From Promethearchaeota archaeon (lineage in GTDB: Archaea; Asgardarchaeota; Lokiarchaeia; Sigyniarchaeales; SOKP01): 40,265 nt of DNA. Below are positions 26,030 to 34,587 of this stretch, in pieces. Numbering within the stretch: the stretch's first letter is position 1; the number at the start of each line of letters is the position of its first letter. Position numbers and translations under genes: made by a program. The stretch lies in assembly GCA_016839765.1 (NCBI GenBank), contig JAEOTP010000078.1:1-40265 (forward strand). The letters run 5' to 3'. A model generated the notes under the pieces. The model searched no databases, was not told the DNA's origin, and worked only from the letters and a program-made list of their open reading frames with translations.

Positions 26030-27301
26030 ATGAAAATGCAAGAGAAAATAATTGATGATGAAATTCATGAAAAAATGACATTGGAAAACGTATTTAAAAT
26101 TTTTAATGACAACGTGTTTCCAATGTTAAATAATGAGGAAAAAGATTATTGCAAAGAATTACAAGATTTTTGCTTAGAATTACATCCAAGAATAGATAAG
26201 TCTCAAGATGTTTATGTATTGTTTCCCGAACTAGGAAAACACGGATATCTTCAACGCATTAATAAATGGAAAGATTTCACACCATACGGAATGAAAAAGG
26301 AAATTTTACTTGGTACTCATCTCTCATTATTGGACCCTCAACTCGAGCTTGCAAGATTAGCAAGCGGAATCTTATGCGGTAATCCCACCTTTCATTACTA
26401 TCAGCATGGAGGCACAGGAGACACTATACAAAAGGTTCAAGATGAATTAATGTCAGGACAAAAAATTGGATGTATTGGAATTACTGAACCTGCCCGAGGT
26501 TCTGATGCAGTAAATCTGACCACTATTTGTACTAAAACAGATGAGGGGGTCATTTATAATGGTGAAAAAGTCTATACTACAAACGGACCTAAAGCTGATT
26601 ATTTCTGTGCCTATGCAGTGTATGATAAAGCTCAACCAAGAGACACTATGGTTCAGGCAATGATTAAACGTGAATTTGGAGTAAAAACTGAACGCTTAAA
26701 AATCAACTCAGTTCCTCGAGTACATATTGCTCATACCATTTTAGATAATGTGAAAATTCCTAAAGAATATATCTTGGCAGATGATGGACTCGGCTATGTC
26801 CGATTGTTTGAAGGTTTGGTTCCGGAGAGACTTTCAATAATGGGAAGTGGAGTTGGGATATGTTGGTCAGGTTTAATATATGGTATTATTTATACTAATC
26901 TTAGACAGCAGTTTGGTAAACCTGTTATTAGATATCAAGGAGTTGGTTATGGATTAGCAGATTTGTTAACAAAAACTAATGCTGCCACTGCTTTAGCCCT
27001 CCAAGCTGCATCAGTATACGATGAGAGAATCTTATTTGCAGAAAAATCCTCAGAGGGAAAGTCAGCCGCTGAAAAGTGGGTTGCCTCTATTTCTTCTCAA
27101 GGAAAATATTATTTGGCTAAATTAACTCATGAAATTTGCTATGAAGTTCAGCAGCATATGGGTGGCGTTAGCGTGACTGATAATACTCCTCTGGATGAGT
27201 TGACGGATATAAGTAAAATAGAAGAAGTTATTGGTGGGTCAAGAAATATTCAATTACTTTTAATTCAATCCCAGATTCAAAGATTCTTAAGGCTTTTATA
27301 G
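26030..27301 (+). CDS. Acyl-CoA dehydrogenase family protein
   Basis: 423 residues from ATG 26030 (an upstream TTG at 26021 is in frame). The FAD-binding I-T-E-P-A-R-G-S-D (about 151-159) and T-N-G-P-K-A-D-Y-F match the ACAD middle domain; the C-terminal helical domain contains Q-Q-H-M-G-G. The usual catalytic glutamate site near the C-terminus (Y-E-G-T in medium-chain enzymes) is V-I-G-G-S-R here. A glutamate in L-V-P-E-R-L (E266) sits where isovaleryl-CoA dehydrogenase has its helix-G base (L-D-L-E-R-L). That suggests a branched- or long-chain-type enzyme. It oxidises acyl-CoA to enoyl-CoA with FAD; no electron-transfer flavoprotein gene is in the window. Confidence 0.85.
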   Translation: MKMQEKIIDDEIHEKMTLENVFKIFNDNVFPMLNNEEKDYCKELQDFCLELHPRIDKSQDVYVLFPELGKHGYLQRINKWKDFTPYGMKKEILLGTHLSLLDPQLELARLASGILCGNPTFHYYQHGGTGDTIQKVQDELMSGQKIGCIGITEPARGSDAVNLTTICTKTDEGVIYNGEKVYTTNGPKADYFCAYAVYDKAQPRDTMVQAMIKREFGVKTERLKINSVPRVHIAHTILDNVKIPKEYILADDGLGYVRLFEGLVPERLSIMGSGVGICWSGLIYGIIYTNLRQQFGKPVIRYQGVGYGLADLLTKTNAATALALQAASVYDERILFAEKSSEGKSAAEKWVASISSQGKYYLAKLTHEICYEVQQHMGGVSVTDNTPLDELTDISKIEEVIGGSRNIQLLLIQSQIQRFLRLL

Positions 27302-27325
27302 ACCTTTAAAAGAAAATTTACACTA

Positions 27326-29305
27326 TTATCTTTTTTTATTTTTTACTTTATTAGGTACAATTACTATTCCAAAAAATACTACACATATCAAAAATAAAAT
27401 TAGATTATAACCAGGGATTGCTTGTTCCTTTTTGATTATAATTACTTCTGCAAATCCAATTTTTCCGGTTTTGTCCATCACATAAAATTCCAGCTTCACC
27501 AAACCACTTGGTAATGGATTCCAAGCTGCTTGATTAATAGTACCATTATTAGTAAATATATAATTATGTAAACCTCCATCAAGAGTATACCACATCTCAT
27601 CAGTATGTTTTTCTTTTACCGAAATAATAAAGCTTGGAGCTATATTTTTAAAAACAGATTCATTAGAAGGTGATAAAATAGTAATTTCAGGAACTTCATT
27701 GTCTACAATGGGGAGAAAATCTTGCACCAAGGGAGAACTACAAATATTATGAGGAGTATCACCAATACCATCTCCATTTGCATCAATCCCAGTATAATTA
27801 TCCCAATAGTTTCCGATTTCAGAATTATTCCATCTATTATTTAAACCATTATCACCTATATGCACACCATTATTCCTGAAGAAATTAAGAAAGATCGTAT
27901 TATTATTACTTCCACCCCCCAAATATAACCCAGTATCAATATTTCCAGAAATTACATTTTTAGAAATGTTGCTAAAGCTGTTTACCAGAAAAGCACCAAA
28001 TACATTGTTTTCAATATTATTATCTAAAATTGTATTATTTTCGCAGAAAAACCGGATATCAAGCCCTCTATACCCATTATTTTTAATATTATTTCTAATT
28101 ATAAGGTTGTTATGACCACCAATAGCTATTCCATCCATATAGTTTTCATTTACATCATTTTCTACAATAATTGAGTTAGTAAGACCACCCTCAATACCAT
28201 CATGATTTTCATTGATAATATTTCCAATGATTGAAATTTTATCACAATTAGAGAGCTCTATACCCCACCAATTATTACTAGATAAATTGTTATGGCTAAT
28301 CTCAATGAAACTACAATTAGTTAACGATATTGATACTGAGCCGTCCGATAAATCTAAATTTGATATAATAGAATTATTACAATTTATTAAATAAATTTGA
28401 CCTGCATTTGAGAGATCATCATTATCCAAACCTGTTGAATTTAAATAGAAGTATAGATGCCCACCGTTCACTAAATTTGTAGTATCAATAGTATTAGAAA
28501 GAAAATATGAGTAATGTGAGTAAAAACCACATCCTTCCATCATATTTCCATTAAATTTATTATTATAACATGGACCATATAAATAAATTCCTAGTTCTTC
28601 ATTATTGATTAAAATATTATCCAAGATTGTATTGTTATTACAAAAGGCAAGAAAGTAAATTCCATAACGATTGTAGTTAATAAAATTCCCCTTAATAGTG
28701 TTATTGTCCAATTCTCCTGGTGGACCACCAGGGCCACCACGACAATAAATTCCGTAATCTTCATTATTATTTACAATATTATTGGATACTGTATTATTCA
28801 TACAATAACATTGTTCAATTTCTTCTTGTGTTGGGTGTGTATTATCTGTCCATCCATCTAAATAAATCCCGTTTTCATTATTAGAGCAATTATTATTCAA
28901 TAGAGTGCCATTACACGATCTTGTCAATCGAATACCGTATGTACAATTAAATACAGTACAATTTTCAATTCTAAAAACCACATTTTTTGAATTTCCTATT
29001 GAGATTCCTGAACCTGTACCATCTCCATCTATAATTAAATCTTGGATGACATAAGGATCAGCAAATGTCCCAGATCCAGTACAAATACCAGCATCCACAG
29101 CATCTGACCAATTATCAGCAATCAGTATTTTTCCCGAAATTTGAGAGCCTCTGGGGGTAACTTTATATAAACTTTCATTATTTAATGAATCAATCTTGTT
29201 TATTTTATTAAACGAGGGAACAATAGAGAGAGAGATAAGAAATAAAATTAAACAAACTATTATAAATCCCGTTTTAGGTTTGAATAATCTATTTTGATGG
29301 ATCAT
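27326..29305 (-). CDS. Surface beta-helix protein (NosD/PbH1 repeats) with C-terminal anchor
   Basis: 659 residues. A signal segment lies at about 13-32. Residues about 70-510 are parallel beta-helix repeats, rich in N-N and N-x-I, of the NosD/carbohydrate-binding CASH type: repeated patterns such as I-x-x-N-x-I-x-x-N-x-x-G-I. Next comes N-Y-W-D-N-Y-T-G-I-D-A-N-G-D-G-I-G-D, the calcium-binding-like end seen in many archaeal NosD proteins. An Ig-like domain covers about 530-625. The C-terminus has I-P-G-Y-N (630-634), a membrane helix and a K-x-K-N-K-K-R tail, the layout of an archaeal C-terminal sorting or anchoring signal. It probably forms part of the glycosylated cell surface and binds polysaccharide. 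It is monocistronic. Confidence 0.8.
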   Translation of the reverse strand: MIHQNRLFKPKTGFIIVCLILFLISLSIVPSFNKINKIDSLNNESLYKVTPRGSQISGKILIADNWSDAVDAGICTGSGTFADPYVIQDLIIDGDGTGSGISIGNSKNVVFRIENCTVFNCTYGIRLTRSCNGTLLNNNCSNNENGIYLDGWTDNTHPTQEEIEQCYCMNNTVSNNIVNNNEDYGIYCRGGPGGPPGELDNNTIKGNFINYNRYGIYFLAFCNNNTILDNILINNEELGIYLYGPCYNNKFNGNMMEGCGFYSHYSYFLSNTIDTTNLVNGGHLYFYLNSTGLDNDDLSNAGQIYLINCNNSIISNLDLSDGSVSISLTNCSFIEISHNNLSSNNWWGIELSNCDKISIIGNIINENHDGIEGGLTNSIIVENDVNENYMDGIAIGGHNNLIIRNNIKNNGYRGLDIRFFCENNTILDNNIENNVFGAFLVNSFSNISKNVISGNIDTGLYLGGGSNNNTIFLNFFRNNGVHIGDNGLNNRWNNSEIGNYWDNYTGIDANGDGIGDTPHNICSSPLVQDFLPIVDNEVPEITILSPSNESVFKNIAPSFIISVKEKHTDEMWYTLDGGLHNYIFTNNGTINQAAWNPLPSGLVKLEFYVMDKTGKIGFAEVIIIKKEQAIPGYNLILFLICVVFFGIVIVPNKVKNKKR

Positions 29306-29505
29306 GCTTTTCTCTATTTAAATTGAAATTTCATGCATTTTGTCTATGATTATTATATTTCTTTTTTTACCCATATAAATATTTCTAGCATGATTAACAA
29401 ATGATTTAGATTTTAATATGTGAATCGATGAGATTTACAAGGCTAATAATTAAAAGTTTACTTGAAATATTAGATCTTAAGAAATAGATAATCAGATTTA
29501 AAGAA

Positions 29506-30795
29506 TTGAAATTCAAGAATTTTATCTTTTATGGTTTAATAATAGGATTAATTTTTAGTTCCTTAGCCCAATACATATCATTTGCATCTCTTAGTTTTCA
29601 AATTGAAAGAAATAATTTTAGTATGAAATCCAATGGATTAAGTCAATCATGGAGTATTCCTTTAGACTATATTGGACAAGATATTGCATTTGATTCAAAT
29701 AATTGTATTTATGTTGTTGGATATGATTATTCATCTAATAATTCGATAAAATTAATGAAGTATAACAGCTCGGGAGTTCAATTATGGAATAAAGAATTAG
29801 AAGGATTTTATAAACATAATCCAATAATGAAAATTGATTTAAACAACAATTTGTATTTAGCAGGTTATTATAAGAATCAAACAACAGACTGGAATGCAGC
29901 AATTTTTAAATTTAATTCCTCAGGTGATTTGCAATGGCAAAAGATATATGAAGATGATAATGTTAGTTTTATTCATGATATCGTTTTAGATTCAGAAGAT
30001 CATATATATATTTATGGCTCCTTGGAATCGGATAATTTATTTATAATAAAATATAATAAATCTGGCAGTCAATTATGGTTTCACGAATTTGGAGAAATTG
30101 GTATACTTAATTATGGATATAGTATTTTGATTGATTCAGATAACGATATCATCATCTCAGGGATTTCTTCTAATTATAGTTCGATATACTGGTTAAGATC
30201 TTATAATATATCAAGGGAATTGCAGTGGTCTATTACTCGTGATTCTGAATCTTTTCCCTTACTTGGATTAGATTCATCAGATAATGTGATTTCAATCGCA
30301 AATTATGATCGGCAATTGGATTTGGTTAAATATGATATCTCTGGGAATTCTATTTGGAATTATACACTTGAATCGCGATTTTTAGACTTATTACCGCACG
30401 GTGGACCGCCAGTTCCAATGAAATATCAATTTGACTTAACATTGGACTCATCCGATAACATCTATATTGGTTGGGAGATAGAAATACCGAATGACCTGTA
30501 TAATGCTGATATATTGATAATCAAAATCAACAATTCTGGAAATTTTGAATCGTATTTAACATGGGGGGATTCTAATAATGATTATTTAATAAAAATTGGT
30601 ACTGATTCAAATGAGAATATTTATTTATTGTCTGTCCATTATTTAACTAAAAATCCAGTAAGTAATGGTAAATCTCTTTATAGAACAAATCTTTGGAACT
30701 TTTATTTAATTCTTTTTGGAATTTGTTGCTTTGTATCTCTAATTTCATTATATTTTATCATAAGATCCAGAATTAGAAAGAGTTCAAATACATAG
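29506..30795 (+). CDS. Surface beta-propeller protein (SBBP-like repeats)
   Basis: 429 residues. TTG start at 29506, chosen because a signal peptide (about 6-28) follows directly and the next ATG is 40 codons later. Seven repeats of about 45-50 residues each contain D-S-x-x-x-I-Y-x-x-G, then K-Y-N-x-S-G-x-x-L-W, as in SBBP/beta-propeller proteins. This suggests a seven-bladed propeller facing outside. A membrane helix lies near the C-terminus (about 398-420), followed by a basic tail. Many N-x-S/T sites suggest N-glycosylation. It is divergent from the NosD-like gene across 200 AT-rich bases. The ligand is unknown. Confidence 0.75.
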   Translation: MKFKNFIFYGLIIGLIFSSLAQYISFASLSFQIERNNFSMKSNGLSQSWSIPLDYIGQDIAFDSNNCIYVVGYDYSSNNSIKLMKYNSSGVQLWNKELEGFYKHNPIMKIDLNNNLYLAGYYKNQTTDWNAAIFKFNSSGDLQWQKIYEDDNVSFIHDIVLDSEDHIYIYGSLESDNLFIIKYNKSGSQLWFHEFGEIGILNYGYSILIDSDNDIIISGISSNYSSIYWLRSYNISRELQWSITRDSESFPLLGLDSSDNVISIANYDRQLDLVKYDISGNSIWNYTLESRFLDLLPHGGPPVPMKYQFDLTLDSSDNIYIGWEIEIPNDLYNADILIIKINNSGNFESYLTWGDSNNDYLIKIGTDSNENIYLLSVHYLTKNPVSNGKSLYRTNLWNFYLILFGICCFVSLISLYFIIRSRIRKSSNT

Positions 30796-30826
30796 CATTG
30801 TTTTATCGACTGTTAAAATAAAGATA

Positions 30827-31342
30827 TTACCAGAAACCATACGTACCTAATTGTATTGAAAAGACGCAAAATTGAAAAGATGCGAAATTTGCTAGCGTGG
30901 AAATCAATGCAGTTTTTTTTAACGATAAAAATTTCCTGATTGACTTTCTATAAAAAAGTTTTCGAAATTCTAAACAATATAAGAACCATTCAATTAATAC
31001 CGTTATGATGATAATTATAATCGCATAGAACAGATAGAATTCAAAAAAGAATGCTAAAACGAAGCAAGAAATTATATAGGTGGGAGGAAATATAACTAGA
31101 TTAACTAATGCTACCGAAGAAAATAACTCTTTTTTAACTAAATCGCCCGATCTAAGAAAAATATAAACAACACCATATTCAATAATTATGTTAATAATAA
31201 CTGTAATGATTAAATACGTAATTATTAAAATTGGCTGTTCATAGAAGGGTGTGGGAACTAGTACAGAATATACCTTTGGAATAATAATGAAGAATAGTGT
31301 TAAAAAGACGATAATAGTGGAAAGATAATTTTTATATTTCAC
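30827..31342 (-). CDS. Multi-pass membrane protein of unknown function
   Basis: 171 residues with about five hydrophobic helices (near 9-28, 37-64, 73-91, 93-120 and a weaker C-terminal one) and a basic loop at 125-145 (F-R-K-L-F-Y-R-K-S). No family is recognised. Its stop lies 31 bases from the stop of the convergent propeller gene. It starts with ATG at 31342 and has no close upstream partner. Confidence 0.5.
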   Translation of the reverse strand: MKYKNYLSTIIVFLTLFFIIIPKVYSVLVPTPFYEQPILIITYLIITVIINIIIEYGVVYIFLRSGDLVKKELFSSVALVNLVIFPPTYIISCFVLAFFFEFYLFYAIIIIIITVLIEWFLYCLEFRKLFYRKSIRKFLSLKKTALISTLANFASFQFCVFSIQLGTYGFW

Positions 31343-31485
31343 ATTGAATGCTTAGTAAAGAAAAATTAAAAACATTTAGGCATTATTGAAATTTTATTAA
31401 AAGTTTATAATTTTAAAATTGAAGATTTAAATAGAAATAAACCTTGAATTAAAATACCTATTAAATGACTTTAAGGTGAAAAAAT

Positions 31486-31713
31486 GTGGCATGGACTCCG
31501 CCAACAAAATTTACGGTATTTTTATCATTCCTCTTATTAGCAGGAGGATTGTTTTTATTAATTGTTTTAATTTTTGGAATACCTGGGATTACATTACCTG
31601 CATTTAATCTTGGAACACTTAGTTCAACTGAAACATGGGGGCTTATTGGCATTTTACTAGTTTTCTTTTCTTGGCTTCTATTCTTACTCGGAGTTAGGCT
31701 GAAGGGAATGTGA
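31486..31713 (+). CDS. Small two-helix membrane protein with W-T-P-P-T-K start
   Basis: 75 residues with two membrane helices (about 9-32 and 50-70). GTG start at 31486, supported by AAGGTG 7-12 bases upstream; the ATG two bases earlier is out of frame. The N-terminus M-A-W-T-P-P-T-K-F-T matches, from memory, a recurrent group of small Lokiarchaeal membrane proteins beginning with W-T-P-P-T. Function is unknown. Confidence 0.65.
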   Translation: MAWTPPTKFTVFLSFLLLAGGLFLLIVLIFGIPGITLPAFNLGTLSSTETWGLIGILLVFFSWLLFLLGVRLKGM

Positions 31714-31845
31714 TAATCTATAATTTTGATTTTATCTTATTTTTTTTTAATTATTTGTTATTATTATTATCATCATAATATTAAGGAGAAAATCAAAGAA
31801 AAGAAATTGATGGGAATCTTTCCTATTTATTTTATTCCTTTTAAT

Positions 31846-32622
31846 CTAATAAAGTAAGCCAAAAGCGGAAGTAAAAATTGTTTTGATGCCTATTATTAAG
31901 AGAAAACAAAAAATGAGAATCTCAAATGTTTTTAAGGGAATTTTAGGAGTAATTTTATGACCAAGCTTAGTTCCAACGAATATCACTGGAAATGCGAATA
32001 AAAAAACTAAAAATAAGTCATAAGGAAATACATTTTCAATGAAGTAAAATGGGATTCTAGATATTGATAATATAGTTCCAATAGCTCCAAAATTTTCAAT
32101 GAAATTTTCCTTATAGTGTCCAGTTTTTTCTAATAATGCTACGTTAAGAGGACCAGCGGCACTTATTAAACCAGTTAGTAATCCATACGAAAATCCACCA
32201 ATAAATATAATAGGTGATGTTGAGTTTATTTGATTTTTTATATCGTCTTTGATTGGATTTCTAATACATTGAATAAGTTTTATTGAAGAATATATCAAAA
32301 CGAAAATTCCAAAAATTAACTCTATCCATTCTGTTCGAATATTTATAATTAAGTATGTTCCAAGAATTGTAGCAGGGATACCTAAAGATAAGAATCGGAG
32401 GAAATAACCCTTATCTAAAAATTCTCGATATTTAATAAAATTAAGTAAAGCGGGAAAGGTTCCCCAAAGATTCACTAGAATTACTGCTGCTTTTACTCCA
32501 ATTATTGGAGTTATGATAGGAATTAATATAAGTGCATCTCCAAACCCTATGATGCCATAAACCATACTCGAAAAAAAAATTGGGATTAAAATTAGATAAA
32601 TACTCATCTTATAAGATTTCAA
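31846..32622 (-). CDS. TauE/SafE family membrane exporter
   Basis: 258 residues with about eight membrane helices in two halves. The first half carries G-I-I-G-F-G-D and the second G-L-I-S-A-A-G-P, the paired glycine-rich motifs of the TauE/SafE (COG0730) family. Known members export sulfite, sulfoacetate or related organic anions. No sulfur-metabolism gene is nearby to specify the substrate. It is divergent from the ABC transporter genes at 32761, separated by about 140 bases containing the ABC promoter. Confidence 0.8.
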   Translation of the reverse strand: MKSYKMSIYLILIPIFFSSMVYGIIGFGDALILIPIITPIIGVKAAVILVNLWGTFPALLNFIKYREFLDKGYFLRFLSLGIPATILGTYLIINIRTEWIELIFGIFVLIYSSIKLIQCIRNPIKDDIKNQINSTSPIIFIGGFSYGLLTGLISAAGPLNVALLEKTGHYKENFIENFGAIGTILSISRIPFYFIENVFPYDLFLVFLFAFPVIFVGTKLGHKITPKIPLKTFEILIFCFLLIIGIKTIFTSAFGLLY

Positions 32623-32760
32623 AATATTTTTTATGTATAAGCTTTTAGATTATGATTTTATTTACAGGGTGAGGATAGAAAACTTTTTATAATTAAAAAA
32701 AGAATATTGATACGCTCTTTGAAATCAAATAAAAATGAATATTATAAAAATGTGAATTTA

Positions 32761-33699
32761 ATGTCATATGCGATTAAAACAATGGGTTTGAAAAAATATT
32801 TTGGTGATATACATGCTGTTGATGGAATAGATTTAAAAATACCTAAAGGTTCTCTGTTTGGTGTTCTTGGACCGAATGGTGCGGGAAAAACTACAACTAT
32901 TAGAATGTTATCAACGATATTATCTCCCACTAGTGGGGAAGCCAAAGTTTTAGGATTCGATCTAAAAAAGGAAGCACGTGAGATTAAAAGAAGGATAGGT
33001 TTGTGTCCTCAAGAACTTGTAGTTTACCCACGTCTAACAGCAAAAGAGAATATTCATTTAATTGCCCAAATGCATGGAATGGCAAAGAAGGACTATAAAG
33101 AAAGAACCGATGACTTGTTAGGAAAAATGAATTTGTTGGATCGTGCAAATTCTTTAGTCAAAGGATACTCAGGTGGAATGAAACGGCGAATCAATGTATT
33201 AATGGCAGTTATCCATGAACCAGAGTTATTATTTTTCGATGAGCCCACAGCGGGGCTTGATCCTCAGTCGCGACGGGTAGTTTGGGATTTTATCCGAGAT
33301 TTTCAAGAAAGAAAATGTACTATAATTTTAACAACACATAACATGGAAGAAGCAGATGATCTTTCGGATGAGCTTGTTATAATTGATCATGGAAAAATTA
33401 TTGCCCAGGGTACTCCAGACGAATTGAAAGGAAAGTTAGGAGAAGGAGATATACTAGAATTTAAAGTTAAAGAAATAGAACAGAGAGAAGACATTATTGA
33501 GCGTGCAAAATCATTAGATTTTGTAAGATGGGGCAAACCAGTTGGAAAACATAGGATAGTTCTAAATGCTCTTGACGGATTAAGGCGAGTCTCAGAAATC
33601 ATGGATGTTGTTAAAGTTAAAATGGAAGATATCTCTGTTCATAAAAATACTTTAGAAGATGTATTTATTGATTTAACAGGTAGGAGGTTGAGAGACTAA
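32761..33699 (+). CDS. ABC transporter ATP-binding protein (DrrA-like)
   Basis: 312 residues from ATG 32761. A TTG at 32707 would add 18 residues that look unlike the family. Walker A G-P-N-G-A-G-K-T (37-44), Q-loop Q84, signature Y-S-G-G-M-K-R (136-142), Walker B L-F-F-D-E (157-161) and H-loop H193 are all present. The C-terminal 80 residues match the DUF4162-type extension of drug/antibiotic-export ATPases. The TAATG overlap with the permease gene shows they form one transporter, ABC-2 class, exporting a drug, lipid or polysaccharide. A TTTTTATAATT box at about 32684-32694 is the likely promoter. Confidence 0.9.
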   Translation: MSYAIKTMGLKKYFGDIHAVDGIDLKIPKGSLFGVLGPNGAGKTTTIRMLSTILSPTSGEAKVLGFDLKKEAREIKRRIGLCPQELVVYPRLTAKENIHLIAQMHGMAKKDYKERTDDLLGKMNLLDRANSLVKGYSGGMKRRINVLMAVIHEPELLFFDEPTAGLDPQSRRVVWDFIRDFQERKCTIILTTHNMEEADDLSDELVIIDHGKIIAQGTPDELKGKLGEGDILEFKVKEIEQREDIIERAKSLDFVRWGKPVGKHRIVLNALDGLRRVSEIMDVVKVKMEDISVHKNTLEDVFIDLTGRRLRD

Positions 33700-34433
33700 T
33701 GGCACTCAAGATGGAACCTAAAGTTACCAAACAGCTGTTGTATTTAACTATAAAAAACTTCAAATCAATGATTCGTGAGCTAAGTCAGTTAATTTGGATT
33801 TTCGGTTACCCTTTAGTTTTTATTCTCTTATTTAGGTTTGCATATGGTTTAGAGGTTTATAATATATTTGCACCAGGTGTTATAATCTTAGCTCCAATTG
33901 TATTAATTTCACAACTAGCAGGCCATTTTGCTGATGAAAAAGAATCAGGAACACTACAACGCTTAATTACTACGCCTGTTTCACGTCAAATTATATTATT
34001 ATCAGGGTTATTTTCTCAATTGATAGTTGCAGCAATACAAATTGTAATAATGCTTCTTCTGACTTTTTTATTCGGAGCATCTTTCCATCCTAATGCAAAT
34101 ATCTTTTTGTTATTCGTTATTCCGTTTTTAGTTGCATTTACCTCTCTTGGATTTGGTTTACTCCTTGCATCATTCGTAAAAACTGCTGGCTCAGCAGGGG
34201 GTCTTGCATGGTTTATCATTTTACCACTCCAATTTTTAGGGGGCTTACTTACCGCTCCAGTTATAGGTTTTATACCTACATCTCTTGCAGCAGTAGCAAT
34301 GGGTGCTGTAATGATACATGGAAGCATTGCATTTGATCCAGTTGGGTTAAATTTAATATGGGTTACTATATGGGGAGTAGGTTTAATAATCCTAGGTGTT
34401 CTTCTATTTCAGCGAAAAACAGCAATTCTTTAA
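33699..34433 (+). CDS. ABC-2 type permease
   Basis: 244 residues with six membrane helices, the ABC2_membrane/DrrB layout. The cytosolic elbow after helix 2 has A-D-E-K-E-S-G-T-L-Q-R-L (about 75-86), the conserved E-x-G-T-x-x-x-L coupling segment that touches the ATPase. It partners the upstream ATPase, with a 1-base overlap between stop and start. An oligo-T run at 34442-34452 follows and probably ends the transcript. Confidence 0.9.
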   Translation: MALKMEPKVTKQLLYLTIKNFKSMIRELSQLIWIFGYPLVFILLFRFAYGLEVYNIFAPGVIILAPIVLISQLAGHFADEKESGTLQRLITTPVSRQIILLSGLFSQLIVAAIQIVIMLLLTFLFGASFHPNANIFLLFVIPFLVAFTSLGFGLLLASFVKTAGSAGGLAWFIILPLQFLGGLLTAPVIGFIPTSLAAVAMGAVMIHGSIAFDPVGLNLIWVTIWGVGLIILGVLLFQRKTAIL

Positions 34434-34441
34434 CTTAAAAT

Positions 34442-34452
34442 TCTTTTTTTTT
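34442..34452 (+). terminator. Oligo-T terminator after the ABC operon
   Basis: A run of T residues begins 9 bases after the permease stop codon, a typical archaeal termination signal. Confidence 0.5.
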
Positions 34453-34555
34453 TGGAAAGTAAAAAGTAATAATATTAGTTTTACACTAAATCTTTAACCT
34501 CATATTTTTTTATTCAATCATAGCATTTCATATCTTAAAGCTGTAAATCTCAATA

Positions 34556-34565
34556 AAATATATTT
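34556..34565 (+). promoter_or_regulatory. TATA box for the radical SAM-HhH gene
   Basis: AAATATATTT is centred about 28 bases before the ATG at 34588, consistent with a leaderless transcript. No ribosome-binding site is present. Confidence 0.45.
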
Positions 34566-34587
34566 GTAATTTTCCTTAAAAATAGAA

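Noticed and set aside
32742-32945. Minus-strand frame inside the ABC ATPase gene
   Set aside because: The plus-strand frame has all ABC motifs; the opposite frame is a shadow.
34016-34327. 103-codon minus-strand frame inside the ABC permease
   Set aside because: The permease frame has six helices and the coupling motif; the other frame has no family signal.
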